A stretch of DNA of 64,000 bases, taken from assembly GCA_024345305.1 (NCBI GenBank), contig BRON01000002.1, forward strand, positions 186,001 to 250,000, in the 5' to 3' direction. Source of the stretch: Mrakia gelida. Taxonomy: Eukaryota; Basidiomycota; Tremellomycetes; Cystofilobasidiales; Mrakiaceae. This document shows, one piece after another, positions 20,610 through 32,600 of this stretch (the stretch's first letter is position 1; each line of letters begins with the position of its first letter). The position numbers and the translations under genes were made by a program. A model generated the notes under the pieces. It had not been told where the DNA came from and made no database searches. It saw nothing but the letters and a program-made list of their open reading frames with translations.

Positions 20610-22953
20610 CTACATATCATCGAAGAAACTCCCTCTCGCTTGCCTCTCCTCCTCCTCTCGATTCGCCGGCCTCTTCTCCTTCCGCTTCTCCCTCCCCTTC
20701 TTCACCACCACCTCCTCTTCAGGCTCTGCCTCCTCCTCGTCCTCCTCCTTCTCACTCTCGCTCCCACTCTCAGCACCGTCGCCCTCAGCCATGTCCTCGT
20801 CCGAATCCTCGTCCAATCCAGCAGCAGCGGCTCCTCCCATCTCGACATCGGAATCGCCAGACGCGTCCTCGTCGTCGTCCTCATCGTCAGAGTCGTCGAA
20901 GATGTCTCGGACGTCGGTGAGCTTGACGCACTCGTCGTGGGAGGCGGATCCGAGGATGGCGGTGTCGTGGGAGAGAGCGAGTCGTTCGATGGGGAAGTCG
21001 TTGTGGTGGGTGATGACTCCCACTGCAGTACAGGAACGAAGCGAGAAGGAGTCAGTGAACGAGATCGAGGTTCTTATAAACGACGTTCGGACAAAGTGGT
21101 GGGAAGGCGAGATCGCCAACTCACTCAGTTTATTCGGCAGGATCGAGACGATCCTAACCATTCCGTCCGAGGAACCAGTGGCGACGACGTCGTCCGAGAG
21201 AGGAACGATCGTTTCTATCGAGTGAGGGTGCCTGCGAAGATCAACGCCAACAGATGGAAGGACGGAGACGAGTCAGCTGAGGTCGAAAGAAAGCGAGACG
21301 CGACCGCGAAGGGTGGCTCGCTCGACGTACCCAGGTATACGATCCACACAGTCTCCAAACCCTTTCGAGCGATCCCAAACCGACAGAATACCCATCGAGG
21401 AGCCTGTGAGGACCTTCGTTCCACTGCGGATGAAGAAAAAAGAGGGAAGCAAAGGGTCAATTTGTGAGAGTGGGTGGTGGTCGCGCGCTGTCTTGCGAGA
21501 CGAGGCAGAGCAAGGCAGAGGGAGATCGGACGTACCCCTTGATAGCAACACAACTCAGCAGCTCGTCGTCTTGGCTCTCTGACACGCTCAGCGGTGTTGG
21601 TTTCGAGCTTCGAATGTCGATGACCGAAAGAGTCGCGTCTCCGCTGGAGAAAAGAGAAGAGAACGAAGAGAAGATCGGTCAGTTCAACTCGTCCGAAGAG
21701 ACCAGTGTAGAGCTCGCTCGAACTCGGCCTGAGAATGCGACTTCTCTGCTTTCGAGACGAGCCTTGGACCTCTGCAGACTGAAGCGGGTGAAGCACGAGC
21801 GACTCACGACGTGGTGATCAACTGCTTCTTATCCTCGAAATAGTGGAAGTCGGTGATGTAGTCCCAGTGGTGGTTATACGACTTGATAGCTGTAGGTCCG
21901 GCGGGCTTGATTCGAGGATCCCAGAGCTGAAGAGATGAAGGACGAGAGCAGAGGGTCAGTTCGGCGCGTCGTAGCTCAGGCTCGAGAGCTCTCTAGGGCC
22001 AGTAGCGACTCCTGAAGTGAGGATGAATCGATGCTCACCTTCACGACTCCATCGTCATCTCCCGTCACCAGGCATGTCGAGGTAAGGTAGGCTACTCGGT
22101 TGATGGCTCCGCTGTGAGGAGGAACGAGGGAAGGCGAGCAAGGTCAGGGAGAGCTCCTGCGAGAGGGAAAGAATACAGTCCAAGGCGATGAGCTCAAGCA
22201 GAGTATGTTACTCACTCGTGAGCGTTGGCGATATTCGAAATGATGGTTCCAGTTGCTGTATCGATAACACTAAGAAGAGTGAAGAGGAAGGAGAGGGTGT
22301 GAGCTCGGTGTTTCCGCTGGAAGGACGCAGGCTAGAGGGTGCGAAGTCTATGATCTGGAGGTCTCGGAGAGACGAGAGGGGCAGTAGATCGATGGAATTG
22401 GCACTCTCGGAACCTGGAGGAGCTCAGACCTTTGTGAGAGTTCATGGAGCTCCCGAACCGAGCTCAAGGGAAGGGAGGGTTGAGCTCACCCTTCCCTTTG
22501 ACCTCTCGCCTTCGTCTCCCAAATCCTTCCCTCGCTCCTCCCTCGAGCGCAACCGCAAGCAAGCGACCCTCTAGGTCTATGCCGAGCTTGTCTACTTGAA
22601 GTCCTGGGCTTGAGACCGTCTGGACTCACCTCAGGTTCCTCTCCTTCCCAACGGCAAAAAGCTGCTCTCCTCCCTCTCCCAAAGCGAGACCTCTACAACT
22701 CTTCTTCGATGGAACGGCCGAGAAGGCTTCCTCGTAGGTGATCTCCTCTCCCTCGAGGTTGTAGTTGAAAGCCTGAAAGTGCAAAGGAAGAAGAAGAAGT
22801 GAGCTCGGGAGGGAGGGAAGGAATTTGGGGAGGGAGGGAGTCCGAGCTGACCTTGACTTCTCCCGTTAACAGAGCAGCGTACAAAATCGAACGAGACGGG
22901 TGAAAGACGAGGTCGAAGACTTGATTGGAGAGATTGATGTCTACAGAGGACAT
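20610..22953 (-). CDS. JIP5: WD-repeat ribosome-biogenesis protein JIP5 (WDR55)
   Basis: Nucleolar WD40 protein required for 60S subunit production. The ATG at 22953 opens MSSVDINLSNQVFDLVFHPS, matching the family N-terminus, followed by YAALLTGEVKAFNYNLEGEE. Successive short exons encode WD repeats: NAHESGAINRVAYLTSTCLV, DGVVKLWDPR, WDYITDFHYFEDKKQLITTS, GDATLSVIDIRS, LTGSSMGILSVWDR, DDVVATGSSDGMVRIVSILP and ERLALSHDTAILGSASHDEC. The last exon is the family's acidic tail (DIFDDSDDEDDDEDASGDSD and beyond), then a Lys/Arg segment ending ARGSFFDDM at 20610. It is head-to-head with DIB1, with only 130 bp between the two start codons, so a shared promoter is likely. Confidence 0.93.
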
Positions 22954-23083
22954 ATTGAGAAGCTGGGGTCGTTGTTACGGGCACAAGAGGGGAGGAGGGC
23001 GGAGCGAACGAGGTCGCATTTCGGGGCGAGCTCGTGGTCGTTCTGACACCCACTCTCTCGCAACCGAGGAAAGCTTCACCAAC
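22954..23083. promoter_or_regulatory. Bidirectional promoter between JIP5 and DIB1
   Basis: Only 130 bp separate the ATGs of two divergent housekeeping genes (ribosome biogenesis and splicing), so both promoters must lie here or within the 5' transcribed parts. No TATA box is obvious. Function is inferred from spacing. Confidence 0.5.
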
Positions 23084-24239
23084 ATGTCTTACTTCATGAC
23101 CCATCTCCAGACGGCCTGGTAGGCACCTTCCCACTCACTCTCCCGAAGGAATCAAGCTGACCCAGCTTCTCCTTCGCTCGTACAGGCACGTAGACCGTCA
23201 GTCCTCCCCACCGCGACCTCCACTTGCTCACACCCTCTCGCCCTTCCTAGACTGACCTGAGACCTCTTTCTTGCACTTTTGCAGAGGCCATCCTGTCGGA
23301 AGAGGATCGAGTCGTCATCTTGCGGTTCGGTGAGTCTTCTCGCGGTCTTACGAGCTCTGGGGGTCGTTTCGCTGGAACGAGTCGAGCTCACCTCCCTTCC
23401 TTCCCTTCCCTCGTCCTCGCCTCCCAGGAAACGATTGGGACCCCACGTGCATGAAGATGGACGAGACTCTCTACTCGGTTCAGGAGAAGGTTCAGAACTT
23501 CGCTGTGATCTACCTCGTCGATATCACCAAGGTCCCGGACTTCAACAAGGTGAGCTCGACATCCCTTCTCCTCCACCACCGAGTCGACGAGAGCTGACCT
23601 CTTCTTTGCTCGTTCTCGCTTCCTTCACCATCCAGATGTACGAGAGTGAGTTGACATCTTTTCTCTCACTTCTCTCTTCGTCCCTGAAGCTGACCAAACG
23701 TCCCTTTGTTCTCCGTGTTGCTTAAAGTCTACGATCCTTGCACGACCATGTTCTTCTACAGGTTCGTCCTCTCTCGCCTCCCTCTCCAGTCTCCTTAACC
23801 CTTACTGACCTTCCGTCCTCGTCTACAGGAACAAGCACATCATGATCGATCTGTCAACGGGAAACAACAACAAGATGTACGTCCGATTTTCCTGTCGCGA
23901 CTGAGAAGACGAGCTGACCTGACCTTCGTGTTCCTCTCGTTCCGTTCGAACAGCACCTGGGCCGTTTCTGACAAGCAGGAGCTCATCGATCTGATCGAGA
24001 CCGTGTACCGTGGTGCCTCGAAGGGTCGTGGTTTGGTCGTTGCACCCAAGGGTGAGTTCGGACTAACTGTGAGGCGAAGGAGAACCGGATCGAGACGAGG
24101 CGACGCTGACCTTCCCTCTCTCTTACTTGTCTTACCAGATTACTCGACCCGATACAGTGAGTCGATTTCCAATATCGCCATCTTCTCTACTCTCCCTGTG
24201 CTGACTGTCCTCTTCTCTCTTCCCTCAACAGAGTACTAG
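23084..24239 (+). CDS. DIB1: U5 snRNP thioredoxin-like protein DIB1/Dim1 (142 aa, ten exons)
   Basis: Essential U4/U6.U5 tri-snRNP component. Ten exons join in perfect frame: 23084-23118, 23186-23196, 23285-23329, 23428-23549, 23636-23645, 23728-23761, 23829-23876, 23954-24051, 24139-24156 and 24232-24239. The total is 429 nt, 142 residues plus stop, exactly the family length. The product opens MSYFMTHLQTAWHVDQAILS and contains EEDRVVILRFGNDWDPTCMK, KVPDFNKMYEIYDPCTTMFF, YRNKHIMIDLSTGNNNKITW and the C-terminus GLVVAPKDYSTRYKY. The second and fifth exons are 11 and 10 nt. Both are required: skipping either breaks the reading frame and removes conserved residues. Identification is certain. Confidence 0.97.
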
Positions 24240-24579
24240 ACGGGTTTCTTTCGCCTCGCCCTCGCCTCTTCATCTCTCCCCCTCGTCGTTGTCTTCTTCT
24301 CTCTCTCTTTTTTACATACCTTCACGCTCCTTTCTCCTTCGCCTACCATACCCCTGTTGTTTCTCTTTTTCCTAATCCATGCACTCTTGCTGGGCCCTCG
24401 CGACGAGCCCGCTCCCTCGCGCGAAACAACGAGCTCAAAACGAAGAAGCGAGGTCTCCTCAACCCACCATCGCCTCCTCCCCCTTCGCTCTCTCTCTTCT
24501 CGTTGGAAGAGCCATGCTCTAGTGGAAGGAGTCCTCACACACGACAAGACCTTTCTCAGAACGACAACATCGCTCACCG
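24240..24579. other. Intergenic region DIB1-EBS1-like
   Basis: About 340 bp that is pyrimidine rich just after the DIB1 stop, holding the DIB1 3' UTR and the promoter of the next gene. Nothing else is recognised. Confidence 0.5.
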
Positions 24580-27500
24580 ATGCCTCCATCAGCGACAAAG
24601 GGAACAGAGACTCCGGTCGTGGCGAAGACGAGGCCGCTTCAAGGCTCGTCCTCGTCCAGTGCAGACACTTCTCAGATAATCAGGTCAGTAAGGCATCGAC
24701 CTCGGCCTCGGGTGATACTTTCTAGTCGTCTTCGACCTCGGGGGATTGTGGTGGGGAGGATGCAGAGAAGAAGGGAGGAGCTCGCTTCGACGACCTCCAA
24801 AACACCTCCATCTCTCTCGAGCTGACTTTTCCTCCTTCTCCTTTGCTCCCTGGCTCGATTCTCTCAGGGACATCAAAGGGCTCAACCTGGCTCTTACCAA
24901 AGCTTTAGAAACCAAGCCTCTCTCTGATCCAGACGTCGAGTTCCAGAGGCAAAAGTGAGCTCCTTCAGTTCCCTTCCGAGCTCATCTTCCTTTCCTTCCT
25001 TCGCCTCGCCTTCCCCATCAGCTCTCCCCTTCTTTTTCTGCTGGTACACAACTTATATCTCGCACTCGCAGCAGGCTGACTCTATCTCTCTCCACTGCTT
25101 CGTGTTCTCCAGCCTTCGACGCCGCTACCAAACTCTCCTCTTCTCCCATCATCCCCACCCTTCTTCCTCCTCCCTCACCTCCCTCGAACCCTCCCCCGTC
25201 CCTCATCCTTCCCTCCTCCTCCACGTCGAAGGTCTCTGGATCCAAACAACCCACGCCATCATCGCTCTCCACAGAGCTAAAATCACAGCTCTCTCCAACC
25301 CTCCTCCTCCACCTTCCTCCTCCTCCAACAACTCAAAACCAGGCCATCGACCTCCTCCTCCAACCGTCCCTTCCTCAGCTCGTCACCATCTCCCAGCTGG
25401 AGCCCGTCCCGTCGAACTCAGGAAACAGCTCACCAAGTTCAGAGCCTTCCTCTCGGCCGAGATCGCTTTCTACTCGACCCTCGCAGGAAGATTCGTGCGA
25501 TCCCTCGGAGTCGAGGAGGCGAGACCGTTCTTGAGCTCGCTTGGGATCGTCGTTGCTGAGGGGAACGAGGTCGACGCTCGTATCAAGGAAGGTGGGGATG
25601 CGGAAGGGAGTGGAGCTGGTACTAGTGGAGTGACATCAGGAGCTCTCCTGGGAAGGAAGGTGGTGACGAAGCTGCTCGTGTGTTTGGGAGATCTCGAGAG
25701 GTACAGGGAGATGTACTCGGAGAGGGAGAGGGAGAGGAAGGGGAGGTTGGAGAATGGGAAGAGTGTGGTGCCGGAGGAGAAGAGGTTCGAGAGGGCGAGG
25801 GAAGTGTACTCGAGAGCTAGGGAGTTGATGCCTGAAAACGGTGAGTTTGACTCGATCCCCTTCCTCGTCGCGTTCCCCCTTTCCTTCTTCGACACTCTTC
25901 CTGTCTCGTTGCGATTTTCGTAGAGGACCCTTCCTCTACTGACCAACGTGCGCTGTCCCTTTCGCCCTCTCGCAGGAAACCCCTTCAACCAACTCGCCGT
26001 CATCTCCACCTACATCCACGACCCCTTCTCTGCGACCTACTTTTACCTCCGAGCTCTCTCGATCCAGGATCCCTTCGTCACCGCCCGAGGAAACCTTCAG
26101 AGCACGTTGAGGAGACCTCTCGACGCATGGAAGACTGCTGGGAGAGGTGCGGATGTGGTGGTTGGCGGTGGGCTCGTCGACGAGGGAAGGTTGAAGAAGG
26201 AGGTCGTTCTGCTGCAGGCGATGTTCGCGCTGAAGTCTGGGTGAGTAAGAGATCTTCACCACTAGTCTCATCGCTCTATCGATTTGCTCGTCCGGGTCTC
26301 TGAACTGACCTCGCGTCTCGTTTTCGTGTCCCGATCTAGTCGATTCTCGCATCAATCCTCCGTCGTCCTCTCCCTCTTCCGAACCCTCCTCCTCTCTCGA
26401 TCCCTCGCCGTCGACACCATCCTTCGAACCATCGTCCTTCCCATCTCAAGTCACTGGGATGGCCTCTTCTCTCGCCCCGTCCCAAGAGCAGACAAGGATC
26501 ACGCTCGATCGAAGATCAACGTCGAAGCACCCGTCCTCGAACACGTCCTCGATCTGTTCTCCACGCTGCTGGAAGTTGCCGCGTCGGAGATCAAGGAGAC
26601 GTTGTCGACGGAGCAGAAGTCGAAGCTGGAGAAGGGATCTATCGTCGAAGAGAAAGTCGAGATCGGGAAGGAGGAAGACGCGACGAACGCGACCAAATCC
26701 GCCAATCTCGACAAATCCTCCCAACACCTCACCGCCGTTCTTCGACGAGCTCTCCCTACCCTTCGAATCGTCTCAAAATGGCTCATCGTTCACGCTGGAT
26801 ACCTCGCTCGAACCTCTCAGTCTCCACCACCCTATCCCACTTCCTCGTCCTCCTCCTCGTCCTCACAAACCACCAACGTTTCTTCCTCCGCCATCCCTCC
26901 CAAAATCCATCACCTCTGGAAATCCTACTCTACCCTCCTCAACACCCTCTTCATCGCTTTTCCCTTCTCGGAACTTCAGAGCCTCGTCGATCCACTCGAG
27001 GAGGATCTCGAGATGAAGGGCTTCGGTCCTCTTGGGAAGAGGATGGGAGAGAACTGGACTGGCGCGAGGCTCGTTCTCGTCAAAGGGATCGCGCAGAGAG
27101 AAGAAGGAGGAGGAGGGCTGCATCCGAACGAGGAGATGCTGATGAGGATCTGGGATCTCGAGAAGGACGGGAAGGCGATGGCGAGTGGCGAGGAGGGAGA
27201 TCGCGCGGCGGGAGTGAAGCTGAAGGGAGGGAGGTTCTTGTCGAGGAAGACGCCGGAGGAGCAGCGAGCGCCCGGGAACGAGGTCAAGGAGCCGAAGGAG
27301 AAGAAGAAGGCGGTGGACGAGGATGTGAGGACCGCAACTCCAGAACCACTCGTCGAGATCATCGAACCCTTCGAGGAACCTTCCCGCTCCCCTCCTCCCT
27401 CCTCTCCTCCTCCAACCTCCCTTCCAGCCCCCATCCTTCCTACCAAGGTCGCTCCCGAACCCACTCCCTCCCCCGAACCTACTCCTCTGGTCGATGCCAC

Positions 27501-28902
27501 CATCGTCGAACAACCACCTGCGACCGAATCTTACGAACCCGTCGGCGAACAAGAGAAGGAGGAGGACGAGGCTACCGAGGAGGAAGCAGCTCTCGAGGAC
27601 GCCGACTCAGGATCCCATGCCTCAAATCTCGAACACGACCTCGAACTCGCTTCGGTCAGCACGGAAACCGAGGACGATCCCGTCAACCGAGCCATGAGAG
27701 CAGCGCTGGACGACGGAGAGTCAGCTCTCGGAGACGAGGACGAGTTCGCGGCGAACGAAGGTCGAGGAGACTTCCAGGAGGACGAGGAGGACGAGAGGAT
27801 CGTTTGGCCTGCTCCTGTTGGAAGACGAGATACGGTTACGGCGGGTTCGACAAGGTCAGTCCCGTTTCTTGCTTCTCGGTCTGCCTCTCCACTTCGACGC
27901 GTCGCTGACCTTGGCCCTCTTTCCTTCAGTCCCTTCGCGAGCGGTCTCCTACCTCCCAAACCTACCACTCCCATCGCTGCTCCTCGATCTCCTCCCACCT
28001 CCAGTGGTCTCACCGCTCACGATCTTCTCCAGCAGATGTCGTCCTCGTCGGCTTCCTCTCCAGCCTCGTCGAACCTCCAACGAGACGGGTCGCGCTCGTC
28101 GAACCTCCTCTTCGGATCGAACACCAACACCAATATCAGCTCGATTTGGGGATCTCCCGTCGTCGGTGGAGGAGGATCAGGAGGAGGACCACCTGCTCCC
28201 TCCTTCGTAGAGTCGCCGAGGGCTCCGTCGGGGAACTGGGGAGCTTTCGCGTCGAACGAGGCAGGCAGGATGCAGGACGGTCCGGGAGGAGGAGGCTTCG
28301 TCGGAGGACCAGCACCTCCCCAGAACAACCAATTCAACTCCTCCCCGTCGATCAATCAGCACCAGAACTACCCATCTCCCGAACTTCGATTCAGCAACGC
28401 TCCTCCTCTTTCCAACGGCTTCCCTTCGAACGGATACCCCTCCTCTCCCTCCCACCGAACCCAGTACCAGCAACAGCCCTCCCTCCCTTCGTCGCAGTAC
28501 CAACCTGCGTATTCAGTCTACAACAACTACCAGCCGAACCTATACCAAGGACTTCCTCAGTCGAACGGAAACAACAACTACCCTCCTCCTCCCTCGACCT
28601 ATCGACCTCAAGGACTCGCTCCCTCGGGGGGCTTCCCTTCCTACTCCACTCCTCTTCCGCCCCACTCTACCTCTCCCCTCCACGGCTTCCAAGGAGTCCA
28701 ACAACCTCGCCACTCTCCCTCGTCGTCGTTCGGTCAGCAACAGCCTTGGATCCAACAGCAGCAGCAGTTCGCGACTCCTCCCTCCGCGCCTCCTGGACTG
28801 GGTCAGCAGCCTCAGCAGCAGCAGCAGTTCCCTCCCGGGCTCCAGCAGTCGTATTCGAACCAGAGTGGAGGAGGAGGAGCGAGGGTGAACCCATGGGGTT
28901 GA
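24580..28902 (+). CDS. EBS1: EST1/EBS1/SMG7-like nonsense-mediated decay factor
   Basis: TPR/14-3-3-like protein of the EST1-SMG5/6/7 group, which binds phosphorylated Upf1 or telomerase RNA. The start at 24580 reads MPPSATKGTETPVVAKTRPL. The N-terminal helical domain follows: IKGLNLALTKALETKPLSDP, NLRRRYQTLLF, ELRKQLTKFRAFLSAEIAFY, LVCLGDLERYREMYSERERE and REVYSRARELMPENGNPFNQ. The most diagnostic stretch is LAVISTYIHDPFSATYFYLR then ALSIQDPFVTARGNLQ, the EST1 DNA/RNA-binding-domain boundary. The C-terminal half is disordered: a Pro/Glu-rich region, then Asn/Gln/Pro-rich sequence with CAG-encoded Gln runs at about 28750-28830, ending GARVNPWG at 28902. I see no PIN domain, so it is SMG7/Ebs1-like rather than SMG6. 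Telomere versus decay role is undecided. Confidence 0.8.
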
Positions 28903-29666
28903 AGGGGATGTCGGAGAAGGGAAGAGGATGATGGATCGAACTTAGGTTTCTTCGTTTCGTTTCGTTCGTCCCGCTCGCTTTGCTTTTTCTTAGTTTTCGA
29001 ACTGGCTCTCGTTCGTAGCTTTGTCTCTTTAGCAGTCGCAGACATGTTGGGAGTAGTAGTGGAGGAGGGAAGGTGAAGGGCAGGACGAGACGGGAGGGTC
29101 GCGGACTGGATTTGGACGCGATCCGGAGTTAGCTCGAGTCGGGGGCTCGCAGGATGAACCGTATCATGCTCAAGATGAAAAGTTCTGGTCGTCCCGAGAA
29201 GGTTTTCTCGCTCTCTGTCGCTCCGTTCAGTGGCTTCTATACTTGACTCCAGAAAGGAGACGGAAACTGAAGTGGAAGAAGCCGAAGCGCAGGCCTCTTT
29301 GTGCCAACCAAACACCTCTGAGCTCTTTCCTCTCCTTCTCCTTCAACTTCCAACCGCCTTCCTTTCCTCTTTCCCTTCAGCCCCAGCCTTTTGGTGCTGT
29401 AACCCCCTACCGGGCAAACTTGAGACCCTCGAAGGATAGGACTAGTAAACGGTGAGTCTCGTTCCTTGCAAAGAGTGACAGAAGGAGGAGGAGGAGGCAC
29501 AACGAAGATCGAGAGGAGTCGCACACACCTCTCCTTCCCTTCTCTTTGCTGGCTGGCTCGTTCTCTCAGTAGTACTCACTCTCTTCGCTCGCTCTCTTTT
29601 ATGATTGGCTTCAGTCCTCGCAGCTTTCACCTTTCCCCTCCACCCGTCGTTGCTCCTTCTCTCCGG
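28903..29666. other. Intergenic region and long leader of the histidine kinase gene
   Basis: About 760 bp between two same-strand genes. The frame of the kinase stays open upstream of the chosen start from 29466, with in-frame ATGs at 29466 and 29601, so the first exon may be longer or may hold upstream initiation codons. No other feature is seen. Confidence 0.45.
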
Positions 29667-32600
29667 ATGGATTCCTCTACGGCCCCCCTGCTCCCTCTTC
29701 CACCGACGGACGAGTTCCTCAACCATCTCCTCTCCCTCTTGAAATCAATCGATAACAACAACAATCCCAACTCTTCTACCTCCGGCTCCCTCCCCTCCCC
29801 TGCTTCCACTCCCCCTACTCTCGCCTTGTTCGACGGTGCAGGACGATCTCCTACGACGGACGTGATTCACTCTCACCTCCAATCTCTCGCTCTTCGACTT
29901 CACTCCTCGGAATCCATCCTCGCTCACGTTCAACAAACTCAACAACAACAGTACTCCTCACCCTCCTCAGCTTCAGCAGCAGCTCAAGGACAAGGACAAG
30001 ATGGAGGAGGAGGACTCAACACGCCCGAGATCACTCCTCCCATCGCGGGAACGAGCACCAGCCCTCCTCCTCCTTCCTCCTTCCCGGATCGTCACCTCAC
30101 TTCAAGACTCATCAACTCGGTCACCTCCTCCCACCCTTTGGCTTCAAGCATGTCTACGCCTGGAGCGGGAGTGAGCATCCTCACGGCTGGAGGGAACATC
30201 AACTCGGAAGTGTTTGAGAGTGGGTTGAGTGCGTTAGAGGAGTTGAGGTTGCTTAAGGCTCAGGTGCAGGACGTCGCTAGGGTTTGCAAGGTTAGTCTCT
30301 TCTCGCTCGCGTCTCTCTCTCTCTTCTGAGTGTGTATATACAGCGAGGAAGGAAGGGAGGGAATGGGCTCGAGCGAACGAGGCTCTGCTGCAGGCGAGAG
30401 AGAGCTCAGGGGGAAGGGAGGGAAGGGATTCGCCCCGAGGGAGGGTCGGGTGCGTTTCGAGCTTCCCACCAAGAGGGCTGAGGCTGATCACCTCTCTTCC
30501 TTCTTCTTCGCTTCTTTCGTCTTAGGCTGTAGCTGCTGGAGGTACGTCTCAACACCTCTCTCTTCTCTCTGTTCCTTGGGCAAAAGGAAGAAAGCTCGCT
30601 TGCTGAGACAGCTCAACGCTCCTCCGTCTTTGTTTGATAGATCTGACCCAGAAGATCATCGTGCCCGTCGAAGGAGTCGTGATGATTGAGCTCAAGGATA
30701 TCATCAACACCATGGTCAGTCCACCAACGGAGCGAGCCACAGGCGAGGTTCGAGCTTGGGAAGCTGATGGATCGCGTTTCGCTTTGGGCTGGTTCAGGTG
30801 GATCGACTCGCTCTCTTCGCGGTTGAGGTCGAACGTGTCAGTCTTGAAGTCGGAACGGAAGGGTGAGCTCTCTCTACTACCCTCTATACCTTACCTTGAA
30901 CTCGAGCTGACCTGCTTGCGCTTTGGTTGTGGTTTGGGATCGATCAGAAAACTCGGAGGGCATGTTCCCCTCTTCCCATCTCGGTGAATTGGGAATCGAA
31001 AACACTGAAGCTGATCACTTCCTCCCTCCCTTCCCTTTCTCTTCTTTGGTTTTTCACCTTACAGACAAGCCGTGGTGGAGGACGTTCAAGGGACTTGGAG
31101 AGAACTTACGTCGGTCGTCAACAAACTTGCTGCTAATCTTACGTCTCAAGTACGAGCTATCGCGAAGGTCACCAAGGTTCGTTTTCCTCCCTTCCCTTGA
31201 CCTCGTCCCTTTCCTTGCGAGCTCGTTCGCTGAGCTCGCTTCGTTCGTTCGCTTCGTCTCGTCAATAGGCTGTCGCTCTCGGAGGTTAGTCTCGTCCCTC
31301 TCGCCCTTCTGATCGTCTCGAGTGCCGAGAGCTAACGCGTCTTCCGCCTCGCTCGTTCAGATCTCTCGCAAACCATCGACGTCGACGCTCAGGGAGAGAT
31401 TCTGGAACTCAAGATCACGGTTAATAACATGGTGAGCATCCCCTCTCCCCTTTCCACCCCTCCCTCGAGCTCCCATCCTGACCTGTCGTGGTGGTCTCAG
31501 GTGCTGCAACTTCGTACGCTGGCCGACGAGGTATCGAGGGTTTCGTTGGAGGTAGGATCGCAGGGGAAACTTGGTTCGTCGCGCTTCTACCTTTCCCTTC
31601 TCTGTTTCGGAGCTCATCCCCCCTTTCGTGCTGCTTCGCAGGTGGACAGGCTGTCGTTTACGGAGTGGAGGGAGTTTGGAAGGAGCTCACGCTCAACGTG
31701 AGTCGCGTTCCGCTTCGCTTTCCTTCTCGCGTTCGAACGAAGGGCTGACGAGAGCTGCCCTTTGATGATTTGACAGGTCAACCAAATGTGTGCAAATCTT
31801 ACCGCCCAAGTCAGATCTATCGCTGGTGTTACTACGGCCGTCGCGAAGGTTCGTGTCGTTTCGACTCGATCTCCTCTTTCCCTTCTCGCCGAGAGCTCGA
31901 AGCTGAACCGTCTTTCGCTTTGGGTTTGATAGGGAGATCTCACGATGACAATCGATATCGAGGTCGAGGGAGAGATGGCCACCTTGAAGGAAACTGTGAG
32001 TTCGAGCCCTTGCCGAAACGCATGTGCTTCGAGCTGATCCTTTCGCTTCGCTCTTTTGCTTCGACGCGCTCAAGGTCAACTCCGTGAGTCTTTCTCTCCC
32101 TACTTCCGCTCGACTCCACTCGATCAGTATCTGACCTCAATTTCTTCCCCTTCTCTCAGATGGTCGCTCAACTCACCACGTTCGCTCGGGAAGTCACTCG
32201 AGTCGCCTTGGAGGTCGGAACTTACGGACAGGTCAGTTCCCCTCGACGCGTCTCGCCTCGCCGCTCTCTCCTTCTCTCTCTACTAACATTCAGCTCCCTC
32301 TCGTCCACTACAGCTTGGAGGACAAGCCGTCGTCGAAGGAGTCGAGGGAACCTGGCTCGGTGAGTCTGCTGGGCTTCGCGTTCGGGTCGATGCGAATCGC
32401 TCAAAACCGCGACTGACCTTTCCTCACTTCGCCCCTCGCAGACCTTACCACGAACGTCAACGTGAGCTCCTCGGCCTCCCCCTTGCACGAAAAAACTTCG
32501 CTGATCTCTTTCTCGTTCGACGATCTCGCAGAAAATGGCCGCCAACTTGACGAACCAAGTACGAGAGATCGCTTTGGTCGTGAGTCGCGTCTCGCTTCCT

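Noticed and set aside
20361..21467. Plus-strand open frame of 368 codons
   Set aside because: Antisense to the JIP5 exons and acidic tail, whose repetitive GAC/GAG codons leave the other strand open.
26778..27908. Plus-strand open frame of 376 codons within the EBS1-like gene
   Set aside because: An alternative frame of the long disordered exon, rich in Arg/Ser/Gly. The true frame carries the EST1-type sequence.
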